A DNA stretch of 64,000 nt from Natrinema amylolyticum (GCF_020515625.1 NZ_JAIWPJ010000001.1:558001-622000), one strand, 5' to 3'. Positions 34,854 to 45,185 are shown, counted from the first letter of the stretch. The notes: generated from the sequence alone by a model not told the origin. Numbers and translations: made by a program.

Positions 34854-35651
34854 TCACACTCGGTGGAGAAATGCGCGAAGTTCGGCGTACGCCGCATCGT
34901 ACTCGTCACGAAACACGAAGTGGCCGGCGTCGGGAACGTGAACGAGCCGACCGTTCGTCAGTCGATCGGCCGCGTCTAGATCCTTCACTCGGTCCGCCAC
35001 GTCGACGTCGCGTCGCAACACTAACGTGGGACTCGTGATCTCGTCGAACGCTTCCGTCACTAATCCGTGTTCCTGGGCGTACTTTGCGACGTGGGGGCTA
35101 CACTCGTCGATCGATGCGGCTAATCGCCGGCTATGCTCAGGATCGTACCGATCGTCATCGTAGTGCCGTTCGATTCGTTCCTCGACAGTGAGGGCTTTCG
35201 ACTCGTGCAAATGTTCGCGGGCCGTTTCTCGTGCCGCTTCCATACTCATCTCCGGCGGGTCTCGAAACCGAGACGGATCCTCGAGGACCAGACCGCGCGG
35301 AAGATCGGGATGATCCGCGGCCGTCCAGGCAACTGTCGCAGCCCCCATCGAGTGACCGACGAGAAACGGGTTTGTGAGGTCCAACTCGTCCACGAGTCCG
35401 ACGAGATCCGCGACTCGAGCGTCGATATCGTATCCCGTTTCCGGGGCGTCCGAACGACCGTGACCGCGGGCGTCGTACGCGATCACCTCGTAGTCGTCGG
35501 CGAGATCCGAACCCAGCGGAATCCAGCGACGGCCGTTGTTGTACATCCCGTGGGCCATCACTATCGGTGGCCCGTCCCCCGTTCGATAGTACTGGAGTTC
35601 GATACCGGTAACGGAGACGGTTCCGCTAGTCCACTCTCCGGGGAGATCCAT
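34854..35651 (-). CDS. Alpha/beta hydrolase
   Basis: A 265-residue protein. The oxyanion region is MAHGMYNNGRRW. The nucleophile elbow is GHSMGAAT, and the late His sits in VPDAGHFVF. The acid is probably Asp in VLRRDVDVADR. These form the Ser-Asp-His triad of esterases, lactonases or haloperoxidase-like members; substrate cannot be told. The ATG at 35651 starts MDLPGEWTSG, the usual beginning for the family; six extra codons upstream are possible. Confidence 0.9.
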   Translation of the reverse strand: MDLPGEWTSGTVSVTGIELQYYRTGDGPPIVMAHGMYNNGRRWIPLGSDLADDYEVIAYDARGHGRSDAPETGYDIDARVADLVGLVDELDLTNPFLVGHSMGAATVAWTAADHPDLPRGLVLEDPSRFRDPPEMSMEAARETAREHLHESKALTVEERIERHYDDDRYDPEHSRRLAASIDECSPHVAKYAQEHGLVTEAFDEITSPTLVLRRDVDVADRVKDLDAADRLTNGRLVHVPDAGHFVFRDEYDAAYAELRAFLHRV

Positions 35652-35956
35652 ACGGTTTCTTTCACCCACATCTCGAAAATGGTTTCCATACTACATCTTC
35701 CTCGCGAATTCAGGCCCGATTGCTAGTCGATACGCGGGCGGACGCTTTCCGGATCGTTTCGACGCGTTGTGACGGACCCGAATCACCGCTCGTGAATCGC
35801 TGCTCGAGAGCGTCCCCGACGAGCCGAACGGATGGTGTTCATGAAATTGGATTTGAGAGGACAATAGTGCCTCTTATGTGATCTAACTGTACGGTTTTTG
35901 TCAGAATACCGTCGTTAGGCGGACGATTTATCCCGTGATTCGTGGTGGAATCACCC

Positions 35957-36232
35957 ATGGTGGACAAGACGCTCTCCGCCGACAAGGTGACTCGTGAAGA
36001 GGCCGCCGAACAGCTCCGAGCGCTCGCCGACGAACTCGAGAGCGAGGGGGAGGCGACGGTTCGGACTGGGAACAAGACGGTCGACCTGCGGCCGTCGGAG
36101 TCGATCGCGTACGAGGTCGGCGTCCGCGAGCGGTCGTCGATCCTGCGCGGGAACCGCGAGACGGTGACGGTCAAGATGGACTGGAAGCCGCCGAACGTCT
36201 CCGAGGGGTCTACAGAGGCCGAGGCCGAATAG
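35957..36232 (+). CDS. Amphi-Trp domain protein
   Basis: A 91-residue protein. An N-terminal helix (TREEAAEQLRALADELES) is followed by strands ending VTVKMDWKPP, the signature of the amphi-Trp domain. The family is widespread in haloarchaea with no known function. A GTG further upstream is possible, but the ATG at 35957 starts the family. It is alone in its orientation. Confidence 0.85.
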   Translation: MVDKTLSADKVTREEAAEQLRALADELESEGEATVRTGNKTVDLRPSESIAYEVGVRERSSILRGNRETVTVKMDWKPPNVSEGSTEAEAE

Positions 36233-36430
36233 CGGTCGGCGCTACCGGCAGCTCGGTCTCGCGACCCCGCGTACGCGTTCGGCGAGCGATTCGAACCGCA
36301 TACGCTCGAGTAGGATCGACGACCCGCTCGACCGCCCTACTGAGCCGAATTCGTCAGTATCGATATCGGAACCGTCGCGACGGCTGTCGAGTAGAGATGC
36401 GTTTTTCGTCACTGGCGACCGATACTGTCT

Positions 36431-36682
36431 ATGACCCCTCGTCCCGCCCGCGTTCCCAGCCCCCGACGCGACCGACAGATCTCGGCGGAGTTGACCGCTC
36501 TCAGCGACCGCCTCGAGGCGACGGAGCGCCACCAGCGGCAGTTAGAAAATACGATCGCCGCGCTCGCGCGTGAAGTCGGTCTCTCGATGGGCTGTTTGTG
36601 CGGCCACTGTGACGAGAGCTACACGCTCATCCGAAGCGGGACGATGTACTGTCCCAGATGCGGTCATCGGCAGTCGCTCTGA
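36431..36682 (+). CDS. Short coiled-coil zinc-ribbon protein
   Basis: An 83-residue protein. Residues 15-48 form a helical or coiled-coil segment (AELTALSDRLEATERHQRQL). A zinc ribbon follows with CGHC and CPRC (residues 57-60 and 75-78). It resembles other small ribbon proteins in this window (44285-44431, 25117-25245). Function unknown. Confidence 0.8.
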   Translation: MTPRPARVPSPRRDRQISAELTALSDRLEATERHQRQLENTIAALAREVGLSMGCLCGHCDESYTLIRSGTMYCPRCGHRQSL

Positions 36683-36741
36683 GAACGCGAGGCGGATGAC
36701 GGGATGCGTCTCGAGCGGTGCGGCCCCGTTCCGGTTCGCGC

Positions 36742-37602
36742 TCACACGAGGTGACCGATCGGATCGAACCGGACGGCGGCCACGAGCACGGCGAGGAAGA
36801 CGTAGGAGCCCCGGATGAGTAACATGGTCGCGAGTTCGGGATCGGCTCGTCGCGCGACGGCGGCGACCGCGGCGAACGCGAGGGCTGCCAGCAGCGCCGT
36901 CGGGGGGAAGATACGCGCGACGGCGAACGCGACGACGGCCGCTAACGCGACGGCCATCAATCCGTAGGCGACATCGTAAGCGCGGTCGGGGCCGACCGCC
37001 ACCGCGACGGTCCGTTTGTCGATCGAACGGTCGTAGGCGTAGTCCTGGGCGTCGTCGATCACCTTGATCCCGGAGAGGAGCGCGAGGAAGACGACGGCGA
37101 AGCCGAGCGGAACCGCGGTGAGCGTCGTCGCCTGTACGTAGAATCCGCCGAGCACCGACAGAGCGATTCCGAGCGGGTAGCCGGTCGTCGCCGTCACGGG
37201 ATTCATGTCGAGTTGCGGCGCGTGGTGGTAGGCGATCAGCCACGCGGGGACGACCAGCGCGACCGCGAGGAGGTCGACGAGGACGCCGAGGACGAGACAG
37301 CACGCCGCGAACGTCGCCGTCGACAGGGCGAGCGCGACTCGACACCCCCTCGCGGTCAGCGGGTGATCGTCGTCCTCGCCGCGGACGTGGAAGTCGACGT
37401 AGCCGTCTTTCACGTGAGCCGTGTAGACCGCCGCGAACATCGCCGCGACGTGGACCGTCGCGAGCATAGGATCGACAGTTCCAGCGAGGATCGCGCCGAA
37501 CAGCGACGCGGCCAGCGGCGGTGTCATGAAAACGGGATGGATCTGTGACCGGAGCGCTCGAGTCGTCGCACCGATACCCGTCCCGTCTCTCGCGATGGCC
37601 AT
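36742..37602 (-). CDS. UbiA-family prenyltransferase
   Basis: A 286-residue membrane protein with about eight hydrophobic segments. The first Asp-rich site is DGYVDFHVRGEDDDHP and the second DDAQDYAYDRSIDKRT; both bind magnesium and the prenyl diphosphate. Family members attach prenyl chains to quinones, lipids or other aromatics. Here the acceptor is unknown; archaeal lipid, menaquinone and heme relatives are all possible. The frame is open upstream to 37704 but the Met at 37602 is better placed. It diverges from the ThDP enzyme with 110 bases between. Confidence 0.85.
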   Translation of the reverse strand: MAIARDGTGIGATTRALRSQIHPVFMTPPLAASLFGAILAGTVDPMLATVHVAAMFAAVYTAHVKDGYVDFHVRGEDDDHPLTARGCRVALALSTATFAACCLVLGVLVDLLAVALVVPAWLIAYHHAPQLDMNPVTATTGYPLGIALSVLGGFYVQATTLTAVPLGFAVVFLALLSGIKVIDDAQDYAYDRSIDKRTVAVAVGPDRAYDVAYGLMAVALAAVVAFAVARIFPPTALLAALAFAAVAAVARRADPELATMLLIRGSYVFLAVLVAAVRFDPIGHLV

Positions 37603-37712
37603 GTGCCGAGGGACAACGAACTGACGTATAATACCCGGGCCGGGCCCGCAGACGCTGGAACCGGCGTTCCGAAACACACAATTTGATGTGCTGTCCCGTG
37701 CCACGAGAGAGC

Positions 37713-39401
37713 ATGCCTGATGGCTACACCGGTGCGGATCTCTTCACTGATGCTCTCGAGTCCTACGGCGTCGACTACGTCTTCGGCAATCCGGGGACGA
37801 CCGAACTCCCGATCATGGACGCGATCGGCGAGAGCGAACTCGAGTACCGACTCGGGCTCCACGAGGACATCGCGGTCGGGATGGCCGGCGGCTACGCCCA
37901 GCGGCGGCGGTACCACGCCCACCACGACGACTCGATCACCCCTGTCGGCGTCGCGAACCTCCACATCGCGCCCGGGCTGGCCCACGGGCTGGGGAACCTC
38001 TACGCGGCCAAGATCGCCGGCGCGCCGCTGGTCGTGACGGCGGGCAATCACAGCACCGACTTCCGCCACGAGGAGCCGATCCTCTCGGGCGATCTGGTCG
38101 ACATGGCCGAGCAGTTCTGCAAGTGGTCCGACGAGGTGCTCGACGTCGCGGCGCTGCCGACGATGCTCCGCCGGGCGTTCCGAGTCGCGATGACGCCCCC
38201 GACGGGCCCGGTCTTCCTCGGGCTCCCGCTGGACGTCATGATGAGCGAAACCGACGCCGAGCCCGAACGGCTCGGTCCGATTCCGAACGCCGGCAGCGGC
38301 GATCCCGCCCAACTCGAGCGGGCGGCCGACCTGCTGGCCGAGGCCGACGATCCGGTGCTGGTCGTCGGCGATCACGTCGCCCGGTCGGGTGCCGACGCCG
38401 TCGCCGCGGCGGTCGAACTCGCGGAGGCGACGGGGGCCCGCGTCCACGGCGAGATCCTCTCCTGTGAAGTGGACTTCCCGACCGACCACGAGCAGTGGGT
38501 CTCCTACCTGCCGACCAACGAGGACCTGGCCGCGATGCTGATGGACACCGACACGATCTGCTTCGCCGGCGTCTCGACGAACACGACGCTGACCCGCCAC
38601 GAGGAGGCGCTCGTCGATGACGACACGACCTGTATCCACCTGAGCGACGATAGCTGGCAGGTCGGCAAGAACCAGCCCGCCGACGCGGCCGTGATCGGCG
38701 ATCCGGGACTCGTGATGCAGGGGATCACCGAACGCGTCCAGCGGAAACTCTCGGACGAGGTCGTGGCGGACCGGCTCGAGGAAGTCGCCGACGTCAAGGA
38801 GATGGTCGAGGCCAAGATGGCCGGCTACGGCGAGGGCGACGGGGACGACCCCCGCTCCTCGAAGGCCGAACTGGTCGACGCCATGGAGCGCGTCGCGGGC
38901 GACGCGGCGATCGTCGACGAGGGCGTCACCTCGAAGTACGCCATGTTGACCCGGTGGGACCTCGCGCCCGAGCAGTACATCTCGAACAAGGGCGGCGGCC
39001 TCGGCTACGGGCTGCCGGCGGCAGTCGGTGCGGCCGTCGCGGAGGAGCAGCGAGACGACCCGCGCGACGTGGTCGGCTTCATCGGCGACGGCTCCTACCA
39101 GTACTATCCCCACTCGATCTACAGCGCCGCTCGCTACGATCTGGATCTCACCGTCGTCATCTCGGACAACCGCAACTACCGCATCCTGAAGGACAACACG
39201 CTCGCCATCATGGGCGGCGACGAGGACGACTACGAGTTCGTCGGGATGGACTTCGACCCCGCCGTCGACCTCGTGAAAAATGCCGAGAGCCACGGTGCGC
39301 GCGCCGAGCGCGTCGAGACGCCCGACGAGATCGAGGGAACGCTCGAGGACGCGCTCGCTCGCGAGGGCCCGGACGTGCTCGACGTGCTGGTCCACGACTG
39401 A
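37713..39401 (+). CDS. Thiamine-diphosphate enzyme, benzoylformate decarboxylase/acetolactate synthase type
   Basis: A 562-residue enzyme. Residues 25-35 (GNPGTTELPIM) and Glu51 (LHEDIAVGMAGGYA) fit the PYR domain. GGGLGYGLPAAVG and the ThDP motif starting GDGSYQYYPH and ending SDNRNY fit the PP domain. It decarboxylates or condenses 2-keto acids, but which is not clear. It lacks the acetolactate synthase small subunit nearby, so a catabolic decarboxylase is more likely. The Met at 37713 begins the family. Confidence 0.88.
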   Translation: MPDGYTGADLFTDALESYGVDYVFGNPGTTELPIMDAIGESELEYRLGLHEDIAVGMAGGYAQRRRYHAHHDDSITPVGVANLHIAPGLAHGLGNLYAAKIAGAPLVVTAGNHSTDFRHEEPILSGDLVDMAEQFCKWSDEVLDVAALPTMLRRAFRVAMTPPTGPVFLGLPLDVMMSETDAEPERLGPIPNAGSGDPAQLERAADLLAEADDPVLVVGDHVARSGADAVAAAVELAEATGARVHGEILSCEVDFPTDHEQWVSYLPTNEDLAAMLMDTDTICFAGVSTNTTLTRHEEALVDDDTTCIHLSDDSWQVGKNQPADAAVIGDPGLVMQGITERVQRKLSDEVVADRLEEVADVKEMVEAKMAGYGEGDGDDPRSSKAELVDAMERVAGDAAIVDEGVTSKYAMLTRWDLAPEQYISNKGGGLGYGLPAAVGAAVAEEQRDDPRDVVGFIGDGSYQYYPHSIYSAARYDLDLTVVISDNRNYRILKDNTLAIMGGDEDDYEFVGMDFDPAVDLVKNAESHGARAERVETPDEIEGTLEDALAREGPDVLDVLVHD

Positions 39402-39443
39402 CGGAAACCGGACGGGACCGAGGACGGATGGCGGGACCGCGGT

Positions 39444-40904
39444 TCACTCGGCGGCCTCGAGCGCTCGGCCGAGCGCGACGGCCGTCGCCTCGTCGTCCCA
39501 GTCGGTCACGAACTGGCAGCCGACCGGATCACTGCCCGCTCGCTCCGTTGCGACCGGGACCGAGAGCGCGGGGTGGCCGGTGAGGTTGAACGGACCGGTG
39601 TTGGCGATGGTCCGCAGGAGGGCCGCGTCGTCGCTTATCTCGCCGTAGTCTGGTGCAGTCATCGGTGTCGTCGGAAGGAGGAGCGCGTCGTAGGTCTCGA
39701 ACCGACCGTCGACGACGGTCGCGAACTCCCGGCGGACGTTCTGCGCGGCGACGTAGCCCGCGCCGTCGTCGAGCGCGGTCAGGGCCCGCCCGAGGACGAG
39801 CCGCGCGCGCACGTTCTCGCCCAGTTCGTCCGCGTCCATCGACGCCACCGTCTCGCGCCACGGTTCGCTGTAGCCGGTCCCGACGCCGTAGTCCTGACCC
39901 GCCTGTGCGACGAGCGTCGTGAACTCCGTGGCGGTGACGGCGGCATTGACCAGCGACTGCGTATCGAAGCCAGGGAGCGAGACCGATTCGACGGTCACGC
40001 CAGCCGCCTCCAGCCGGTCGGCCGCCCGCTCCACGGCCGCGGTGACTTCGTCGTCCGCGCCCTCTTGGGCCTCGGTAACGAGTCCGACCGTCGTCTCGTC
40101 GACCTCGCGGTCCAGCCCGTCGGTCGGACTAGGCGTCCGCGCGCCGACCGACGACGGATCGCGACGGTCGGGCCCGTTGATTGCCTCGAGCACGGTGGCC
40201 GCCGTTTCGACGTCGGGCGCGAGCGGTCCGACGTGGTCCAGCGACGTCGCCAGGTCCGCGAAGCCGAACCGCGGGACGGTCCGGAACGTCGGTTTGAATC
40301 CGACTACGCCGCAGAAGGAGGCGGGAATGCGGATCGAGCCGCCGGTGTCGGTGCCCAGCGCCGCATCGACCAGTCCGCCGGCGACGGCCGCGCCGCTCCC
40401 GCTCGAGGAGCCGCCCGGAACGCCCTCGGCGCTCGGGTTCTCGACCGGCCCGTGCGCGCAGGTCTCGCTCGTGGTGAAGTAGGCGAACTCGTCCATGTTC
40501 GTCGTCCCGACGAGATCGGCGCCCGCCTCGAGCAACCGCTCGGTGACGGCCGCGTGATACTCGGGCTCGAACTCGAGCGCGTCCGAACCGCAGGTCATCG
40601 GGACGCCCGCGACCGCGATGTTGTCCTTGACCGCGACGTCCGTCCCCGCGAGCGGTCCGGACTCGGCACCGGACAGTTCACACCGGTACAGGAAGGCGTT
40701 GTACTCGTCGTCCCCTTCACTGACGCTCTCCGCGGGATCGGACGCCGCGATCGTCGGCTCGAGATCGCCGAGCAGCGCGACCGTCGCTTCCGCCTCGCTC
40801 GCGTACCCCTCCCGCTCCGCCTCGGAGAGGGTGATTCCGTACGTCGCTGCCGCCGACTCGACTGCCTCGAGAATGTTACTTTCTGTCACGGTAGATTCTG
40901 TCAT
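39444..40904 (-). CDS. Amidase-signature hydrolase
   Basis: A 486-residue enzyme of the amidase-signature family. The Ser-cisSer-Lys triad appears as Lys in VAVKDNIAV, Ser in GGSSSGSGAAVAGG and Ser in GTDTGGSIRIPASFCG. It hydrolyses an amide; GatA is related, but no GatB/C is near, so a stand-alone amidase is assumed. The open frame extends further upstream through TrkH in another frame; this extension is spurious. The Met at 40904 is chosen. Confidence 0.92.
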   Translation of the reverse strand: MTESTVTESNILEAVESAAATYGITLSEAEREGYASEAEATVALLGDLEPTIAASDPAESVSEGDDEYNAFLYRCELSGAESGPLAGTDVAVKDNIAVAGVPMTCGSDALEFEPEYHAAVTERLLEAGADLVGTTNMDEFAYFTTSETCAHGPVENPSAEGVPGGSSSGSGAAVAGGLVDAALGTDTGGSIRIPASFCGVVGFKPTFRTVPRFGFADLATSLDHVGPLAPDVETAATVLEAINGPDRRDPSSVGARTPSPTDGLDREVDETTVGLVTEAQEGADDEVTAAVERAADRLEAAGVTVESVSLPGFDTQSLVNAAVTATEFTTLVAQAGQDYGVGTGYSEPWRETVASMDADELGENVRARLVLGRALTALDDGAGYVAAQNVRREFATVVDGRFETYDALLLPTTPMTAPDYGEISDDAALLRTIANTGPFNLTGHPALSVPVATERAGSDPVGCQFVTDWDDEATAVALGRALEAAE

Positions 40905-41005
40905 CACGCTCGTCTTAACGATTGGGTCGCCGGCAGAGAGCGAGCGCCGTCTCGCGGGAACGCGATGGATGCGGGCGGGACGGAGGTCGCTCCGCGGCCG
41001 CGTCG

Positions 41006-42553
41006 TCAGGAGCGCCAGTACGCCGGCGTCAGGATGACGAGCACGGAGAGGATCTCCAGTCGACCGATCCACATGAGGAAGATCATGTACAGCTTCGCGG
41101 CGTTCGAGAAGGGGAGATAGCTGTTCATCGGGCCGACGACGCCGACGCCCGGACCGACGTTCCCGAGCGTCGCGATCGTGGCGCTGATCGCCTCGAGTCC
41201 CGACAGCGAGAGGTCGGCCGTTCGGTGGGCGTCGAGAAAGAGCAGGACGGTCGAGACGACGAACAGCGCCAGAAAGAGGAGAATAAAGACGAAGATGCCG
41301 TGGATCGCCTCCTCGTCGATGATGTCGCCCGTGTCTCCCATCCGAACCGGTCGGATCGCCTGCGGGTGGACGGTCGTGAACAGCTCTCGCTGAATGGACT
41401 TCCCGACGACGTACCACCGGATGATCTTGATCGAACCCGCGGCCGAGCCCGCCGAGCCGCCCAGGAACATCGCGAACAGGAGGATCACCTGCGTCGACTC
41501 GCTCCACGTGTTGAAGTCCATGCTGGCGTAGCCGGTCGTCGTGACGATCGCGAGCGTCTGGAAGAGCCCGTGGCGCAGCGAGCGCTCGAGGCTTCCCGGA
41601 ATCGCGCCGACGTTTTCGGGGACGGTCGCGAGGCCTACGCCGAGGAACAGCAGTAGCGAGAGGAGTCCGCCGATGACGCTTATCGACAGGAGATACGATC
41701 GGAACTCGGCGTTGCTCGTCAGGCGGTCGGGGCGACCACGCCAGACGTACCAGTAGAGCGCGAAGTTCGTTCCGGCGACGATCATGAAGGGCATGACCGC
41801 CCACTGGACGATCGGCTCGAAGGCCTCGATGCTGCGCCCTTCCGGCGAGAACCCGCCGGTCGGCAGCGTCGTGAGCGCGTGGGCGACGGCGTTGTAAAAC
41901 GTCATGTTCGGGGCCAGCCCGACGAGATGCAGCCCGTAGTAGACGACTACGGCGGCGAGCGTGAACCAGACGTAGATCAGCCAGAGCGCTCTCGCGGTCT
42001 GTCTGATCCGCGGCGTCAACTTCTCGACCTGGATCCCCGGCGCTTCCTCCCGGATGAGCTGTGTCCCACCGACGGAGAGCTCAGAGAGGATCGCGACCAT
42101 CAGCACGAGAATTCCCATCCCGCCGAGCCACTGGGTGAGCTGTCGCCACAGCATGATCGACCGCGAGTGGGTCTCGACCGAGATCTCGCCCATGACCGTC
42201 GCTCCGGTCGTCGTGAACCCGCTCATGCTCTCGAAGAGCGCGTTGACGGGATGTGCGAGCGTTCCCGTTCCCGCGACGAGGTACGGAATCGTCCCGACGA
42301 TCGGAAGGACGAGCCACGTCAGCGCCACCAGCAGGAACGCCTCGCGGTGCTCGAGCGAGGGCTCGGGCTCGAGGCGCTCGAGGCCGATCCCGACAGCAAC
42401 GGCGACGGCGAGCGCGACGAGGAACGGGAGCGGGCTCTCCCGATAGTAGAGCGCGACTACGGTCGGAACGAGCAGCGTCAGGGAGAGATACTTCAGGACC
42501 GTTCCGAGGAGGCTACAACTGGACCGGACGTCGACGTGAATCCTACCTATCAT
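41006..42553 (-). CDS. trkH: TrkH-type potassium transporter subunit
   Basis: A 515-residue membrane protein with about ten helices. Four P-loop-like filters are visible: SGFTTTGATVMG, TLPTGGFSPEG, TTTGYASMDF and ATLGNVGPGVG. This is the TrkH/KtrB channel-like K+ uptake subunit. Haloarchaea hold molar potassium, so this is a main salt-in component. No TrkA-type RCK gene is beside it, so its regulatory subunit must be elsewhere. Confidence 0.93.
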   Translation of the reverse strand: MIGRIHVDVRSSCSLLGTVLKYLSLTLLVPTVVALYYRESPLPFLVALAVAVAVGIGLERLEPEPSLEHREAFLLVALTWLVLPIVGTIPYLVAGTGTLAHPVNALFESMSGFTTTGATVMGEISVETHSRSIMLWRQLTQWLGGMGILVLMVAILSELSVGGTQLIREEAPGIQVEKLTPRIRQTARALWLIYVWFTLAAVVVYYGLHLVGLAPNMTFYNAVAHALTTLPTGGFSPEGRSIEAFEPIVQWAVMPFMIVAGTNFALYWYVWRGRPDRLTSNAEFRSYLLSISVIGGLLSLLLFLGVGLATVPENVGAIPGSLERSLRHGLFQTLAIVTTTGYASMDFNTWSESTQVILLFAMFLGGSAGSAAGSIKIIRWYVVGKSIQRELFTTVHPQAIRPVRMGDTGDIIDEEAIHGIFVFILLFLALFVVSTVLLFLDAHRTADLSLSGLEAISATIATLGNVGPGVGVVGPMNSYLPFSNAAKLYMIFLMWIGRLEILSVLVILTPAYWRS

Positions 42554-42691
42554 ACGTATTGGAGTTCGTACCGAACCGCGGACGAATCGGGTTCCGACTC
42601 CACGCGACTATCTACCCAGATTGGTAGCACCGCAATAAAAACTGTGTTGTCGCCGTCCCGAAACGGGCAGTCTCGATCGATTTGCGGGCTT

Positions 42692-44116
42692 TCAGCGCTC
42701 CGGGTCGCGGACTCGTTCACCGTCGGCCGTCTCGGGAAAGATCTTCCCCGGATTGAGCGTATCGGTCGGGTCCAGCGCTCGCTTGATCGTCCGCATGACG
42801 TCGACCGCGCCGGCCCCGTGCTCCGGCTCGAGGTACTTCTGTTTCCCCTCACCGATGCCGTGCTCTCCCGTCGCGGTCCCGCCCAGTTCGATCGCGAGTT
42901 CGACGATCTCCCGGTACAGCTCCTCGCCGCGCTCGACCTGCTCGGGGTCGTCGGGATCGGCGAGCACGCTGTAGTGGAGGTTCCCGTCGCCCGCGTGGCC
43001 GAAACAGGGGACGAGGAGGTCGGCCTCGTCGGCGAGGCGCTTCGTCTCGCGGACGACCTCGGGGTAGGAACTGATCGGGACTGTCACGTCGCCGGGATGG
43101 AGCGGCTCGAGGTCGGGATCGTACGTCGAGACGGCGTAGGCCATCTCCCGGCGGGCCTGCCAGAGGTCGGCCATCTCCGCGTCGTCGTCGCTCATCTCGA
43201 AGCGGACGACGTCGTGGTCCGCGAAGATCGCCCGACAGAGGTCGATCTCCTCCTCGATGCCGTGGTTCGCGTGGAACTCGAGGAAGACCATCGGTGCGTC
43301 GGGCAGGTCGCTCCCGAGATACTCGTTGGCCATCGTCGCGCTCAGTCCGTCGACGAGTTCGATTCTGGCGACGCCGACGTCGGTCCGGACCGCGTCGAAG
43401 ACGGCCTCCGCCGCGTCGTCGAGCGTCTCGAAGATGGCTCGCCCGCCGCGGATCTGTTCGGGTCGGCCCGCGAGTTCGAGCGTCGCCTCGGTGACGACGG
43501 CGAGCGTTCCCTCGCTCCCGACGAGGAGCTCGGTCAGATTGTAGCCGCTCGAGGTCTTGATCGCCCGCGACCCGGTCCGGACGACGGTCCCGTCCGCGAG
43601 GACGGCCTCGAGGCCGAGCACCCAGTCGGCGATCTCGCCGTACCGGACCGTCTGCATGCCGCTGGCGTCGGTCGCGATCATCCCGCCGATCGTCGAGATG
43701 TCGCCGGAGGAGGGCAGCGGCGGGAAGAAGAGGCCGTCGTCGGCGACGTACTCGTCCACGTCGGAGCCGATGATCCCCGGTCCGATGTCGATCTGGAAGT
43801 CCTCGGGCCGGTAGTCGACGACGGCGTCCATCCGCGTGAGGTCGAGACTGATCCCGCCGTGGGCCGGAACGGCGTTGCCCTCGAGGCCCGTCCCCGCGGC
43901 GTAGGGCGTCACCGGGACGCCGCGATCGGTTGCGGCGGCCAGTACCGCCGAGACGTCGGCCGTGCACTCCGGCCAGACGACGGCGTCCGGCAGCACGCCG
44001 TCGTCGCTTCGCTCCGCCCCGTAGTCGGTCGCGTGCGATTCCCGTCGCCCGTCCGCGGAGGAGACCTGATCGTCCGCAAGGTCGAGGGCCTCGAGGAACG
44101 AGCAGTCGTGTGTCAT
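42692..44116 (-). CDS. FAD-linked oxidase, GlcD/D-lactate dehydrogenase type
   Basis: A 474-residue flavoprotein. The FAD-binding PCMH part reads PYAAGTGLEGNAVPAHGGISLDL in two parts, then SSGDISTIGGMIATDASG. The cap domain includes the His-rich FGHAGDGNLHYSV and EHGIGEGK near the end. It oxidises a 2-hydroxy acid such as glycolate or D-lactate. No GlcE/GlcF partner is adjacent. It lies upstream of trkH on the same strand, with 138 bases between. Confidence 0.9.
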   Translation of the reverse strand: MTHDCSFLEALDLADDQVSSADGRRESHATDYGAERSDDGVLPDAVVWPECTADVSAVLAAATDRGVPVTPYAAGTGLEGNAVPAHGGISLDLTRMDAVVDYRPEDFQIDIGPGIIGSDVDEYVADDGLFFPPLPSSGDISTIGGMIATDASGMQTVRYGEIADWVLGLEAVLADGTVVRTGSRAIKTSSGYNLTELLVGSEGTLAVVTEATLELAGRPEQIRGGRAIFETLDDAAEAVFDAVRTDVGVARIELVDGLSATMANEYLGSDLPDAPMVFLEFHANHGIEEEIDLCRAIFADHDVVRFEMSDDDAEMADLWQARREMAYAVSTYDPDLEPLHPGDVTVPISSYPEVVRETKRLADEADLLVPCFGHAGDGNLHYSVLADPDDPEQVERGEELYREIVELAIELGGTATGEHGIGEGKQKYLEPEHGAGAVDVMRTIKRALDPTDTLNPGKIFPETADGERVRDPER

Positions 44117-44284
44117 ACGATCACATTATCGACGACCAGTATCAACGTTTTCCACTGGTTCGCGCGACGAGCGGATCCTCAGTGAACAGAGGGTGGTGCC
44201 CTCGTCAGCGTCCCGGAAAGACCTGGGACAGTCACTGGCGAGATCGGCCGTCGGCTCATGCAGTGAGGGACCTGGTTCCGTCAG

Positions 44285-44431
44285 TCAGACATCGTAGTGC
44301 GCGATCTCAGTTGCGCCACAACGGGGACACTTTTCAGTGTCCGTGACGATCTTCTCCCCGCAATTTCGGCACTCGTGCAAGCTCACACTATCGCTGCCCA
44401 CTCGCTTCCGAATTGCGTTGAGTACCCCCAT
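44285..44431 (-). CDS. Tiny zinc-ribbon protein
   Basis: A 48-residue protein starting MGVLNAIRKRVGSD. Two knuckles, CRNC and CPRC (22-25 and 37-40), enclose GEKIVTDTEK. The C-terminus is ATEIAHYDV. Start and stop are clear and codon use is normal. It belongs with the many uncharacterised small zinc proteins of haloarchaea. It lies downstream of nothing obvious in its own direction. Confidence 0.75.
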   Translation of the reverse strand: MGVLNAIRKRVGSDSVSLHECRNCGEKIVTDTEKCPRCGATEIAHYDV

Positions 44432-45185
44432 TCTTCCCGAGATAGCACAGCCACGTGTATTAACCCTGCTACCGGCAGTCCCCCCGGATTAAAGACCCTT
44501 CCCGTAGCGAGCGCGAAAATCAACCGTCTCGAGTGACTAACGTGAATGGACAAGCGGACGGACAAGTGGCAGCGCGAAACCGTCGTTCCGCGAGCAGTCG
44601 AGCGGATACGTCGTCCCCGTGAGTACACTCGGCCGAGAAGCGCATCACGATTCCACGCCGCCGGATACGGGATGCGTTGGCTCGAGTCCGCCTCGAGTTC
44701 ACTGACCCATTCACAGCGCTCGTGAGCGGTTGGTACCCGGCAACAGAGCGTGCCTCGAGGGTGAACTGTAGCCGGTGAGACAACCGAACATGACCGATAG
44801 TAGCCACTGAAAGTCATTGCACATCTGATCGCACGACAGCATTGCGATCAGTACGTAAATCGTTTCAGTGGCTACTATAGTGGTCGCGGTTGCTGTCTCG
44901 ATCGATGTCGGTCGAATAGGTCCGTCGCCCAGTTCAGCCATGCTCATCAGACTCCGTTGGAATCGACAGTGAGTGACGGGTCTGAATCCCTAGCAGGAAG
45001 TACAGGTGTCGGAGTTACGATGTGGTCGAGTCAGAAGGAGCGAACCCGACGAGAAAAAGGTACTTCTGTAGAACTACGTCACGCTCGTTCGATGACGGTA
45101 TTCACGGACGACTCGTCGCAGAATCGTTCGGACGCCTCCGACAGTAGTGGAAACCATCTCCGTGCTGGCGCCCGAACGCCGTCCC
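44432..45185. other. Intergenic interval containing the second hairpin element
   Basis: About 750 bases, mostly without a gene. It holds the hairpin element at 44797-44878. Minus frames here (44383-44817 and 44711-44947) read through the element and lack family character. Confidence 0.5.
44797..44878. mobile_element. 82-bp MITE-like hairpin element, copy 2
   Basis: Same element and same orientation as at 12897-12978, with the same terminal inverted repeats and inner ctgatcgca/tgcgatcag stem. The copies differ at only about two positions (g to a in the loop and t to c near the right arm), so they diverged recently or are kept similar. Confidence 0.8.

Noticed and set aside
40905-41804. Upstream extension of the amidase frame to give a 786-residue fusion
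   Set aside because: The added part is antisense-frame sequence within trkH and is arginine-rich; the family starts at 40904.
44711-44947. Minus frame reading through the hairpin element, sharing a sequence with a frame near 12900
   Set aside because: The shared residues simply come from the repeated DNA element; no coding evidence outside it.
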